Part shown: one piece after another, positions 33,515 to 40,552 of the stretch | Layout of the letters: each line of letters begins with the position of its first letter | Position numbering within the stretch: the stretch's first letter is position 1 | Position numbers and translations under genes: made by a program | Notes under the pieces: generated by a model | The model's database searches: none | The model's input: the letters and a program-made list of their open reading frames with translations, nothing else | Told to the model about the DNA's origin: nothing | NCBI GenBank assembly: GCA_021205095.1 | Contig: JAJPYE010000065.1 | Coordinates: 1-64,000, forward strand | Source: Oscillospiraceae bacterium | GTDB lineage: Bacteria; Bacillota; Clostridia; Oscillospirales; Oscillospiraceae | Length of the DNA: 64,000 nt | Direction: 5' to 3'

Positions 33515-34834
33515 ATGAAAAAAGCGCTGTGTATTGTTTTTATCGTCCTGTTTTTTGCCCTTTGCCTTGTTCCCATTGTGGGACTTGCCGTTAACGGCCC
33601 GTCAGAGGCGGCGGCCAATGAGGCCCCGGTCGCCAAGCTCCGGCTGATTAAGCTGGACGGAACGCTGAATCGGAACTTTTTATCCGACTTACAGACCTAC
33701 GTTTCCAACGGGTTCTATCTGCGCCTGAACCTAATAACCGCCTGGGATAAGCTGTGTGCCAGCGCGTTCCACACATCCGCCAATGAGGACGTTCTCATCG
33801 GGCCGGACGGCTGGCTGTTTTACGGCACGGCGGTGGACGGCATTTCCGGGGCGAATCAGCTTACAGACCGGGAGATTTGGTGCTGCGCCCGCAGCCTGTA
33901 TCTGATGCAGGAGTATGTGGAAAGTCAGGGAGCCGTCTTTGTGTTTGCCGTTCCCTGTGGAAAGTATACCCTGTATCCTGAACACGCTCCATCCTATGTT
34001 ACCGTGGCGGAGGGAAGCAGTCTGACCCGGCTGACGGCGGCCCTGGAGGAGCAGGGGGTGAGCTGCGCCGACCTTTACGCCGCCTTCACTGCCGTGGACG
34101 AGGAGCTTTACTGGAAGTGGGACAGCCATTGGAACAGCAAGGGCGCGGCCCTGGCTGCCGATGTCATTCTGGCTGCCGCAGGAATGGAGAGTGATTATTT
34201 CTCCGGCCCCTTTACAGCGGAGGAGAACCACCTGGGTGATTTGTATGAGATGCTCTATCCCACCGGCACGGAGCTGGAGGTGGATTATACCTGGAGCCAG
34301 GGCTTTACATTCACCTATACCAGCAGCTTCGGCAATTACGATGATGTCACCATCCAAACCGCTAACGATAGCGGAACCGGCTCTCTGCTTATGTTCCGGG
34401 ATTCCTCTGGCCGCAATCTTTACCCCTATATGGCCCAGAGCTTTGCCTCGGCCTGGTTTTCCCGGCTGAATAACTACCGCCTGGACTATATCGCGGAGCA
34501 GCAGGCAGACGTAGTGGTCATTGAGCTTGCGGAGCGGACGCTGGATTATCTCCTGCAATACCCTGCCGTATATCCTGCGCCGGAACGGGATGAAAGCGTT
34601 TTGACCGGCGCGGTAGAAATAGAGACCATACTGACTGCCGCCGAACCCGATGAAACCATGGAAAACTATTATCAGTTGACTGGTACCCTTTCCGAAACCG
34701 CCTTGGACTCTCCCGTTTATATACAAACCTCCGATGGAACGATCTATGAGGCCATTCCAAACGAAGGCTCCTTCACCGCCTGGCTGCCCGCAGATACGGA
34801 TTGGGAGACGGTGAGCGTGTATGTGTTTCAGTAA
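33515..34834 (+). CDS. Secreted DHHW/AlgX-like O-acyltransfer protein
   Basis: 439 residues. An N-terminal helix (about 5-25) anchors or exports it. The middle shows the SGNH-hydrolase-like AlgX/AlgJ pattern: FVFAVPCGKYTLYPEHAP, then WDSHWNSKG with the Asp and His of the catalytic site, and LMFRDSSG with the likely nucleophile serine. It should receive the acyl group from the MBOAT protein and place it on the extracellular polymer. AGGAGG is 13 bases from ATG 33515 and four bases from an in-frame GTG at 33506, so the start is uncertain by three residues. Confidence 0.82.
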   Translation: MKKALCIVFIVLFFALCLVPIVGLAVNGPSEAAANEAPVAKLRLIKLDGTLNRNFLSDLQTYVSNGFYLRLNLITAWDKLCASAFHTSANEDVLIGPDGWLFYGTAVDGISGANQLTDREIWCCARSLYLMQEYVESQGAVFVFAVPCGKYTLYPEHAPSYVTVAEGSSLTRLTAALEEQGVSCADLYAAFTAVDEELYWKWDSHWNSKGAALAADVILAAAGMESDYFSGPFTAEENHLGDLYEMLYPTGTELEVDYTWSQGFTFTYTSSFGNYDDVTIQTANDSGTGSLLMFRDSSGRNLYPYMAQSFASAWFSRLNNYRLDYIAEQQADVVVIELAERTLDYLLQYPAVYPAPERDESVLTGAVEIETILTAAEPDETMENYYQLTGTLSETALDSPVYIQTSDGTIYEAIPNEGSFTAWLPADTDWETVSVYVFQ

Positions 34835-34855
34835 TAGGACATAGTATTATAAGAT

Positions 34856-34888
34856 AAATCACCCAAGCATCTGCCTGGGTGATTTTTT
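34856..34888. terminator. Bidirectional terminator
   Basis: ATCACCCA (34858-34865) pairs with TGGGTGAT (34876-34883), with GC/GC pairing inside, followed by TTTTTT on the plus strand; As upstream give a moderate T-tract on the minus strand. It separates the AlgX-like gene from the convergent hydrolase. Confidence 0.8.
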
Positions 34889-34903
34889 ATATGCCTGATT
34901 TGC

Positions 34904-35839
34904 TCACCTGGCCAGTCTATCCTCCAGCCAGGAAAGGACGTCGTCCCAAACCTCCTGCTTGTTCAGTTCGTTGAGTACCTCATGTCGTGCACCGGGATAG
35001 AGCTTCACGGATACATCCGACATACCGGCTTTGCGGAAACAGGCGGCTGTTTTATCCACGCCCTTGCCATAGCTTCCTACCGGGTCAGCGTCTCCCGCGA
35101 TGAACAGCACCGGCATGGTTTTGTCCATTTTTGCCAGGTGCGAGCCTTTGCAGATAATACCTAGTCCGCTCATCATATCCCGCATCAGTCCCGCCGTGGC
35201 CACGAAGCCGCATTTGGGGTCAGCATCGTACTTGCGCACTACGTTCTCATCCCGGCATATCCAGTCGTTTTCCCCAATGGGATTTTCAATACCCTTCATA
35301 TAGCCGCCAAACGCCACGTTTTGTAAGACTTTGCTGCGATATTTGGTGCCGTGGGTTCTGATCTCCCGCCGGGCCAGCATTTCACCGACTTTACACACGA
35401 TGACTGCGTGATACCCTGTGCCAGACAAAATACATAGATCGTGGTCGCCGGGATACCAGCCAAGATAGGTTCGGGAGATAAAACTGCCCATGCTGTGGCC
35501 GAACAGAATTAACGGAACCTCTGGGTACTGTTCCTTCAACCTGTCTCGCAGTATCTTTTCGTCCTGCACCAGATAAGACCAGCCGTTTTCTTCCCCGAAC
35601 CAGCCAAGCTCCGATTCGTTCGCAATGCTCTGGCCGTGGCCCAGATGATCGTCTCCCACCACCAGAAAGCCATGCTCCGCCATGAAGACGGCAAAGTCGT
35701 TATATCGCTCGATGTATTCCGCTACGCCATGGACGATCTGGATAACGGCGCGGACGCTGCTCTCCGGCGTCCACTGACAACAGTGTATGTCATTGACCCC
35801 ATTGGAGGATCGAAATGTGAAGTTCGTGGATTTAACCAT
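34904..35839 (-). CDS. Alpha/beta hydrolase, lysophospholipase/monoacylglycerol lipase type
   Basis: 311 residues. The nucleophile elbow GHSMGS, an acidic residue in AGDADPVG and the histidine in GARHEVLNE form the catalytic triad; the HGVAEYIERY oxyanion region and DHLGHGQS are typical of the PldB/monoglyceride lipase group. No signal peptide. CGAGG precedes the ATG. It is divergent from glpK with overlapping promoters, which fits a route from acylglycerol to glycerol to glycerol 3-phosphate; this pairing is inference from layout. Confidence 0.87.
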   Translation of the reverse strand: MVKSTNFTFRSSNGVNDIHCCQWTPESSVRAVIQIVHGVAEYIERYNDFAVFMAEHGFLVVGDDHLGHGQSIANESELGWFGEENGWSYLVQDEKILRDRLKEQYPEVPLILFGHSMGSFISRTYLGWYPGDHDLCILSGTGYHAVIVCKVGEMLARREIRTHGTKYRSKVLQNVAFGGYMKGIENPIGENDWICRDENVVRKYDADPKCGFVATAGLMRDMMSGLGIICKGSHLAKMDKTMPVLFIAGDADPVGSYGKGVDKTAACFRKAGMSDVSVKLYPGARHEVLNELNKQEVWDDVLSWLEDRLAR

Positions 35840-35895
35840 GGAAATATACCTCGGAATATGCTATAATTTTACAAAAAAATTGTTTTATTGTTGAC

Positions 35896-35924
35896 ATTAT
35901 ATAAAATTTTCCATCATCTGTCAA
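35896..35924 (-). promoter_or_regulatory. Perfect-consensus promoter of the hydrolase, overlapping the glpK promoter
   Basis: On the minus strand TTGACA (35919-35924), 17 bases, TATAAT (35896-35901). The plus-strand glpK promoter (TTGTTT near 35880 with TAAAAT near 35902) uses the same AT-rich DNA. GTTGACA (35890-35896) and TGTCAAC (35919-35925) form a 7+7 inverted repeat around it. Confidence 0.75.
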
Positions 35925-35940
35925 CCAAAGGAGCGGGATT

Positions 35941-37437
35941 ATGAACGGTTATGTCATTGCCCTGGATCAGGGAACCACCACCTCGCGGGCCATCATTTTC
36001 GATGCAAAGGGGAGCATTGTCGCCTTAGAGCAATACCCCTTCCCGCAGCTTTATCCGCATCCCGGATGGGTGGAGCATGACCCGCGGGATATTCTCAGCA
36101 CACAGCTTCACGCCCTGGGCGCGGCCTTTGAACGTTCCGGTCTGTCCAGGGCAGACATTGCCGCCATCGGCATCACCAACCAGCGGGAGACTACCATCGT
36201 CTGGGACAGAAAGACCGGCGAGCCGGTATACAATGCCATTGTCTGGCAATGCCGCCGAACGGCCCCTATCTGCCAAAAGCTGGAAGAGGACGGCATGGCG
36301 GAGCATATTCGCCGGGTAACGGGCCTTGTACCCGATCCCTATTTTTCCGGCACTAAGCTCAAATGGATATTGGATAACGTCCCAGGTGTACGGAAAAGGG
36401 CGGAAGCGGGTGAGCTTCTGTTCGGCACCGTGGATACCTGGCTCATTTGGAACCTGACCGGGCAGCACATGACGGATTACTCCAACGCCTCGCGCACTAT
36501 GCTGTTTGACATCCACCGTCTGTGCTGGGATGAGGAGCTGTGCCGCGCGCTGGACATCCCCATGGGGATGCTGCCTCAGCCGGTACCCAATTCCTTCTGC
36601 TTCGGTTCGGTAAGAGAGAATATTCCCGGACTGGAAAAGCTGGCGGGCATACCCATATGCGGCGCTGCCGGCGATCAGCAGGCCGCCCTGCTTGGACAGG
36701 GATGCCTGGATCCGGGACAGGCCAAAAATACTTATGGCACCGGCTGCTTCACACTGATGAACGCAGGTTCCGTCGTGCCAGAGAACAAGGGCGGACTTCT
36801 CACCTGCGTTGGCTGGCAGATCGGCGGGCAGACCGTCTACGCCGTGGAGGGCAGCGTTTTTAACGCAGGCTCTTCTATCCAATGGCTCCGGGATGAGCTG
36901 GGCCTTATCTCCACTGCGCACGAGTGCGACGTGCTGGCAGAGTCCGTCCCGGATGCAGGCGGTGTGTATGTAGTCAGCTCCTTCACAGGTCTGGGCGCGC
37001 CCTGGTGGGACGCTTACGCAAGAGGAACTATTGTAGGCATTACCAGAGGCACAAACCGGGCGCATATCTGCCGGGCCGTGTTGGAAGGCATTGCCTATCA
37101 GGTGGCCGACCTGCTCCACGCCATGGAATCAGATGCCGGTGAGCAACTGGATGTACTGCGGGTAGACGGCGGCGCGGCGGTGTCCGATATATTGATGCAG
37201 TTCCAGGCGGATATTTTGCAGCGGCCCATCGACCGGCCTCAAACGGTAGAGACAACGGCTCTGGGCGCTGCGTTTCTGGCCGGGCTGAACGCCGGTGTGT
37301 GGACAAGCTTGGAGGATGTGCGGGCCATGCGCCACACCCAGCGGCGGTTTGAGCCTTCTATGAATCCAGACACGGCTGCCTCCCTGATGAAGGGCTGGCA
37401 CAAGGCTGTTTCCCGTGCCAGAGACTGGGCGGAGTAA
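35941..37437 (+). CDS. glpK: Glycerol kinase
   Basis: 498 residues, standard length. The FGGY N-terminus IALDQGTTTSRAIIFD, the substrate stretch NQRETTIVWD, WLIWNLTG and the C-terminal DGGAAVSDILMQFQADI signature are intact. It phosphorylates glycerol with ATP. AAAGGAG precedes the ATG. No glpF or glpD is adjacent; sigK follows after 60 bases without a terminator. Confidence 0.96.
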   Translation: MNGYVIALDQGTTTSRAIIFDAKGSIVALEQYPFPQLYPHPGWVEHDPRDILSTQLHALGAAFERSGLSRADIAAIGITNQRETTIVWDRKTGEPVYNAIVWQCRRTAPICQKLEEDGMAEHIRRVTGLVPDPYFSGTKLKWILDNVPGVRKRAEAGELLFGTVDTWLIWNLTGQHMTDYSNASRTMLFDIHRLCWDEELCRALDIPMGMLPQPVPNSFCFGSVRENIPGLEKLAGIPICGAAGDQQAALLGQGCLDPGQAKNTYGTGCFTLMNAGSVVPENKGGLLTCVGWQIGGQTVYAVEGSVFNAGSSIQWLRDELGLISTAHECDVLAESVPDAGGVYVVSSFTGLGAPWWDAYARGTIVGITRGTNRAHICRAVLEGIAYQVADLLHAMESDAGEQLDVLRVDGGAAVSDILMQFQADILQRPIDRPQTVETTALGAAFLAGLNAGVWTSLEDVRAMRHTQRRFEPSMNPDTAASLMKGWHKAVSRARDWAE

Positions 37438-37446
37438 AATAAAATC

Positions 37447-37476
37447 GAATCAGGACAAACAGAGATAGCATAGTCT
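37447..37476 (+). promoter_or_regulatory. Possible SigE-type promoter of sigK
   Basis: GAATCAG (37447-37453), 15 bases, CATAGTCT (37469-37476) is a loose match to the SigE consensus (GAATATT / CATACAAT). The -10 lies inside the 5' arm of the start-codon hairpin. Confidence 0.35.
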
Positions 37477-37504
37477 GCTGGGGAGGTTGATGCAGCTATG
37501 CTAT
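37465..37504 (+). promoter_or_regulatory. Stem-loop enclosing the sigK start codon
   Basis: ATAGCATAG (37465-37473) and CTATGCTAT (37496-37504) pair perfectly, and after one bulged T, CTGC (37475-37478) pairs with GCAG (37492-37495). The 13-base loop carries the GGGAGG ribosome binding site; the ATG (37498-37500) is buried in the stem. Confidence 0.65.
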
Positions 37505-38187
37505 CCACAACATTTATGCTTCTCGTCTCCAGTGCGCTGATGATGCTGCGCATGGGAGACAACGCCTCGTCCTTTCCCCGTCCGCTGAAGCCGGAGGAGG
37601 AGAGGGTGTGTATAGAGCGCTCCCTGGCAGGGGATATGGAGGCACGCAACACACTGATAGAGCATAATCTGCGTCTTGTGATGCACATTATCAAAAAATA
37701 CTATACCACCAGTGCTGACGCAGAGGATCTGGTGTCCATCGGCACCATTGGCCTGGTTAAGGGGGTGTCCACCTACCGGCCAGACAAGGGCGTTCGTCTG
37801 GCTACCTATGCCTCCAAATGCATAGAAAACGAAATACTAATGCACTTTCGGGGGCAGAAGAAAAGCGCCGGGGATGTATCCTTGTCTGACGCGTTGGATT
37901 CAGATGAGGAAGGGGACGGCCTGGCGCTGCTGGATACCATTGCGGATGGGGAGGATATGCTGGAGGATCTGTCCCGTCGGGAAGCTGCGCTTCAGGTGCA
38001 GGAAGCGGTGGACGCCGTTCTCTCCGGGAGGGAGTCCCAAATTATCCGCCTGCGCTATGGCCTGGACGGAAAACCGCCTATGCCACAGCGGGAGGTGGCT
38101 CAAATTATCGGCATATCCAGATCCTATGTCTCCCGCATTGAAAAGAAGGCTCTGGAACGACTGCGGGAAAGCCTTGATAATAGTTGA
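37498..38187 (+). CDS. sigK: Sporulation sigma factor SigK
   Basis: 229 residues. The N-terminus MLSTTFMLLVSSALMMLRMG is the hydrophobic pro-sequence, then FPRPLKPEEE begins the mature part. Region 2 reads DLVSIGTIGLVKGVSTYRPDKG with YASKCIENEILMHFR; region 4 ends QREVAQIIGISRSYVSRIEKKAL. SigK directs late mother-cell genes after cleavage of the pro-sequence. The gene is continuous, with no skin-like excision element. Its start codon lies in a strong stem-loop, and glpK is directly upstream. Confidence 0.92.
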   Translation: MLSTTFMLLVSSALMMLRMGDNASSFPRPLKPEEERVCIERSLAGDMEARNTLIEHNLRLVMHIIKKYYTTSADAEDLVSIGTIGLVKGVSTYRPDKGVRLATYASKCIENEILMHFRGQKKSAGDVSLSDALDSDEEGDGLALLDTIADGEDMLEDLSRREAALQVQEAVDAVLSGRESQIIRLRYGLDGKPPMPQREVAQIIGISRSYVSRIEKKALERLRESLDNS

Positions 38188-38278
38188 GTAAAAAAACAGC
38201 AAAACACCATTTTTCGTCGCTCCGGGATAATGGATGCCGCGCCTTGCAGCATCTTATCTTTAATTTATAAAAAAGGTC

Positions 38279-38307
38279 TTGATTTGTAGGCTGAAATATG
38301 GTATAGT
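38279..38307 (+). promoter_or_regulatory. Promoter of the rimP-nusA-infB operon
   Basis: TTGATT (38279-38284), 17-base spacer, TATAGT (38302-38307). RNA would start near 38314, giving about 86 bases of leader. Confidence 0.7.
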
Positions 38308-38332
38308 CAAGCGTAGTAAAGGTCTTTTCCTG

Positions 38333-38357
38333 GAGTGGGTCGTGTCCCACTCTTTTT
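38333..38357 (+). terminator. Attenuator in the rimP leader
   Basis: GAGTGGG (38333-38339) pairs with CCCACTC (38346-38352), followed by TTTTT. It lies about 20 bases after the predicted RNA start and 42 bases before rimP, so it can stop the operon before it begins; NusA, made by the operon, is the obvious candidate for feedback. Confidence 0.75.
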
Positions 38358-38399
38358 CTTGATGTAAAAGAATTTGTCAAAAACTGGAAATTATAAATT

Positions 38400-38861
38400 A
38401 TGAATCGAATTGAAAAAAACGTTTGGGATTTGGCTCTTCCCATAGTGGAGCAGGCCGGTCTGGAGCTTTGGGACGTGGAATATGTGACGGAGGCCGGACA
38501 AAAATATCTGCGTATTTATCTGGACGGGCCGGAGGGCGTGACGCTGGATGACTGCGAGACCGTCTCCCGCGCTATGGATCCGATTTTGGACGAGAAGGAT
38601 CCTGTGCCGGATAGTTATATTTTTGAGGTCAGCTCCGCAGGGTGCGAGCGCGCTCTGAAGCGGCCCTCTGATTTCCAGCGTTTTCTTGGCTCAAAGGTGG
38701 AAGTCAGGTTGTACAGCGCTGTGGATGGCTCAAAGCTGTGGGTCGGTACGCTGTCCGCCTATGAGAACGGAGACGTAGTCGTTGCCGCCGGAGGACAGGA
38801 GCATCGCTTCGGGGAAAAGCAGATCGCCAATGTGCGCCTGCGCATGGATATGGACTTTTAA
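38400..38861 (+). CDS. rimP: Ribosome maturation factor RimP
   Basis: 153 residues. LELWDVEYVTEAGQKYLRIYLD and the EVSSAGCERALKRPSDF stretch are typical of RimP (the latter normally reads EVSSPGLDRPL). It assists 30S subunit assembly. It is first in the nusA operon, after a leader with an attenuator. The ribosome binding site is weak (CTGGAAAT). Confidence 0.93.
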   Translation: MNRIEKNVWDLALPIVEQAGLELWDVEYVTEAGQKYLRIYLDGPEGVTLDDCETVSRAMDPILDEKDPVPDSYIFEVSSAGCERALKRPSDFQRFLGSKVEVRLYSAVDGSKLWVGTLSAYENGDVVVAAGGQEHRFGEKQIANVRLRMDMDF

Positions 38862-38898
38862 TCACCATAATGACAGTACAATGTGAAGGAGAAACGCT

Positions 38899-39951
38899 AT
38901 GAACGCCGAGTTTTTTGCCGCAGTTGAGGACATCGAGCGGGAAAAGGGAATACCCCGTGAATATATGTACGAAAAAATCAATCAAGCCATGCTGGCTGCG
39001 TTTCGCAAGGATAACCCGGACGCTGCGGATAACGTGGTGGTGGAGTTGGACGAGGCAAAAAAGAAAATAGATATGTATATTCTGACCGATGTGGTAGAGG
39101 AGGTCGAGAATCCCGCTACAGAAATGACTCTGGAGCAGGCTCGAAAAATCTCTAAAAAGGCACAGATCGGCGACCAGATACACATTCCCGTAAACACGAA
39201 GGAATTTGGCCGTATTGCGGCCCAGGCTGCAAAGCAGGTCATTATCCAGGGTATTCGGGAGGCGGAGCGCGGCCTGATTTATGACGAGTTCACCTCCAAG
39301 GAGCATGAAATCTTCACTGGCGAGGTGTCTCGCATAGACCCCCGAACCGGCGGCATATCTATGAAAATAAGCTCCAACGCCGAATATACGGACGCATTGC
39401 TTTCTGCCAACGAGCAGCTTCCCAACGAGGAGCTGGTGGAAGGCTCCCGCGTGAAGGTTTATGTCATAGAGGTTCGCAAGTCCACCCGCGGACCGCAGGT
39501 GCTGATCAGCCGTACTCATCCCGGTCTTGTAAAGGGGCTGTTTGAGCTGGAGGTACCCGAAATTGCGGACGGCACAGTGGAGATTATGAGCATCGCCCGC
39601 GAGGCCGGTTCCCGCACCAAGGTCGCTGTTTGGAGTACCGCCCCGGACGTGGACTGCATCGGCGCTTGCGTTGGGCCAAGGGGAAGTCGCGTGGCCACTA
39701 TTGTGGATGAGCTGGGCGGAGAGAAAATCGATATTGTGAAGTATAGTCAGACCCCGGAGGAATACGTGGCTGCGGCTCTGTCACCGGCGGAAGTGGTCAA
39801 CGTCATTATGGACGATGACGAGAAGTCCTGCCGGGTCATTGTGCCGGACGGACAGCTCTCTCTGGCTATCGGCAAGGAGGGGCAGAACGCCCGTCTTGCG
39901 GCAAAGCTGACCGGCATTAAAATCGACATCAAACCCACCAGCGAGGGCTGA
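38899..39951 (+). CDS. nusA: Transcription factor NusA
   Basis: 350 residues: N-terminal RNA-polymerase-binding domain (1-125), S1 domain (about 135-200) and two KH domains (about 230-345) with GACVGPRGSRVATIVDELGG and AIGKEGQNARLAAKLTG. The acidic repeats of proteobacterial NusA are absent, as usual in Firmicutes. It controls pausing, termination and antitermination. Confidence 0.95.
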   Translation: MNAEFFAAVEDIEREKGIPREYMYEKINQAMLAAFRKDNPDAADNVVVELDEAKKKIDMYILTDVVEEVENPATEMTLEQARKISKKAQIGDQIHIPVNTKEFGRIAAQAAKQVIIQGIREAERGLIYDEFTSKEHEIFTGEVSRIDPRTGGISMKISSNAEYTDALLSANEQLPNEELVEGSRVKVYVIEVRKSTRGPQVLISRTHPGLVKGLFELEVPEIADGTVEIMSIAREAGSRTKVAVWSTAPDVDCIGACVGPRGSRVATIVDELGGEKIDIVKYSQTPEEYVAAALSPAEVVNVIMDDDEKSCRVIVPDGQLSLAIGKEGQNARLAAKLTGIKIDIKPTSEG

Positions 39952-39954
39952 ATC

Positions 39955-40221
39955 ATGGCCGAGCCCTTGCGTATGTGCGTCGCCTGCCGCACCAGAGCCA
40001 CAAAAAAAGAGCTGATCCGCATCGTCCGCACGCCGGACGGACAGATTGTTGCAGACGCAAAAGCCAAAGCGCCCGGTCGCGGTGCATATTTGTGCCGCAA
40101 AACAGCGTGTCTGGAAAAGGCCAGAAAAAATCATGCCCTGGAGCGTATGCTGGCTGTGGAAATAACGCCGGAGACCTATGAGGCTCTGGCCGCGGCTATT
40201 GCGGAGTGTGCCGGTGGATAA
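39955..40221 (+). CDS. rnpM: YlxR family RNase P modulator
   Basis: 88 residues. RMCVACRTRATKKELIRIVR and GRGAYLCRKTACLEKA are the YlxR (DUF448) signatures. In Bacillus the protein binds RNase P RNA and is called RnpM. It starts three bases after nusA and overlaps ylxQ. Confidence 0.92.
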   Translation: MAEPLRMCVACRTRATKKELIRIVRTPDGQIVADAKAKAPGRGAYLCRKTACLEKARKNHALERMLAVEITPETYEALAAAIAECAGG

Positions 40222-40525
40222 GGCGTTGGGTTATCTTGCCCTGGCCGCAAAAGCCGGGAAACTGCGAGTTGGCGAGCTGGACATAAGCAAGAGCGTTCAG
40301 CGGAAGAAAGGGAGTCTTCTGGTGTTGGCCCAGGATGCAGGGGCATCTACGACGCTGCGGGCTCAGAAGCTGACGGAAATTCTCCCCGTGCCGCTGTTGA
40401 GAACAGTTTATACAAAATCAGAGATTGCTGCCGCCATTGGCCGGAGCAATCCCGTGGCCCTCGTTCTTGTGCGGGACGATGGGCTTGCAAGGGCCTTTTC
40501 GGAGGCTTCCAGAAAGGAATCGTAG
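40214..40525 (+). CDS. ylxQ: L7Ae family RNA-binding protein YlxQ
   Basis: 103 residues. The GTG at 40214 has GGAG at a normal distance and overlaps the ylxR stop. LGYLALAAKAGKLRVGE and the AQDAGASTTLRAQKL stretch are typical of the L7Ae/L30e-like kink-turn binding fold. The position between ylxR and infB is conserved. Confidence 0.9.
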   Translation: MDKALGYLALAAKAGKLRVGELDISKSVQRKKGSLLVLAQDAGASTTLRAQKLTEILPVPLLRTVYTKSEIAAAIGRSNPVALVLVRDDGLARAFSEASRKES

Positions 40526-40552
40526 GAAATCCAAGGAACAGGAGGAGCGAAT

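Noticed and set aside
37501-37509. CTATCCACA, one base from a DnaA box
   Set aside because: Single occurrence inside the sigK coding region; no cluster to support an origin.
37498-38187. Possible skin-type interruption of sigK
   Set aside because: The frame runs unbroken from pro-sequence to region 4.
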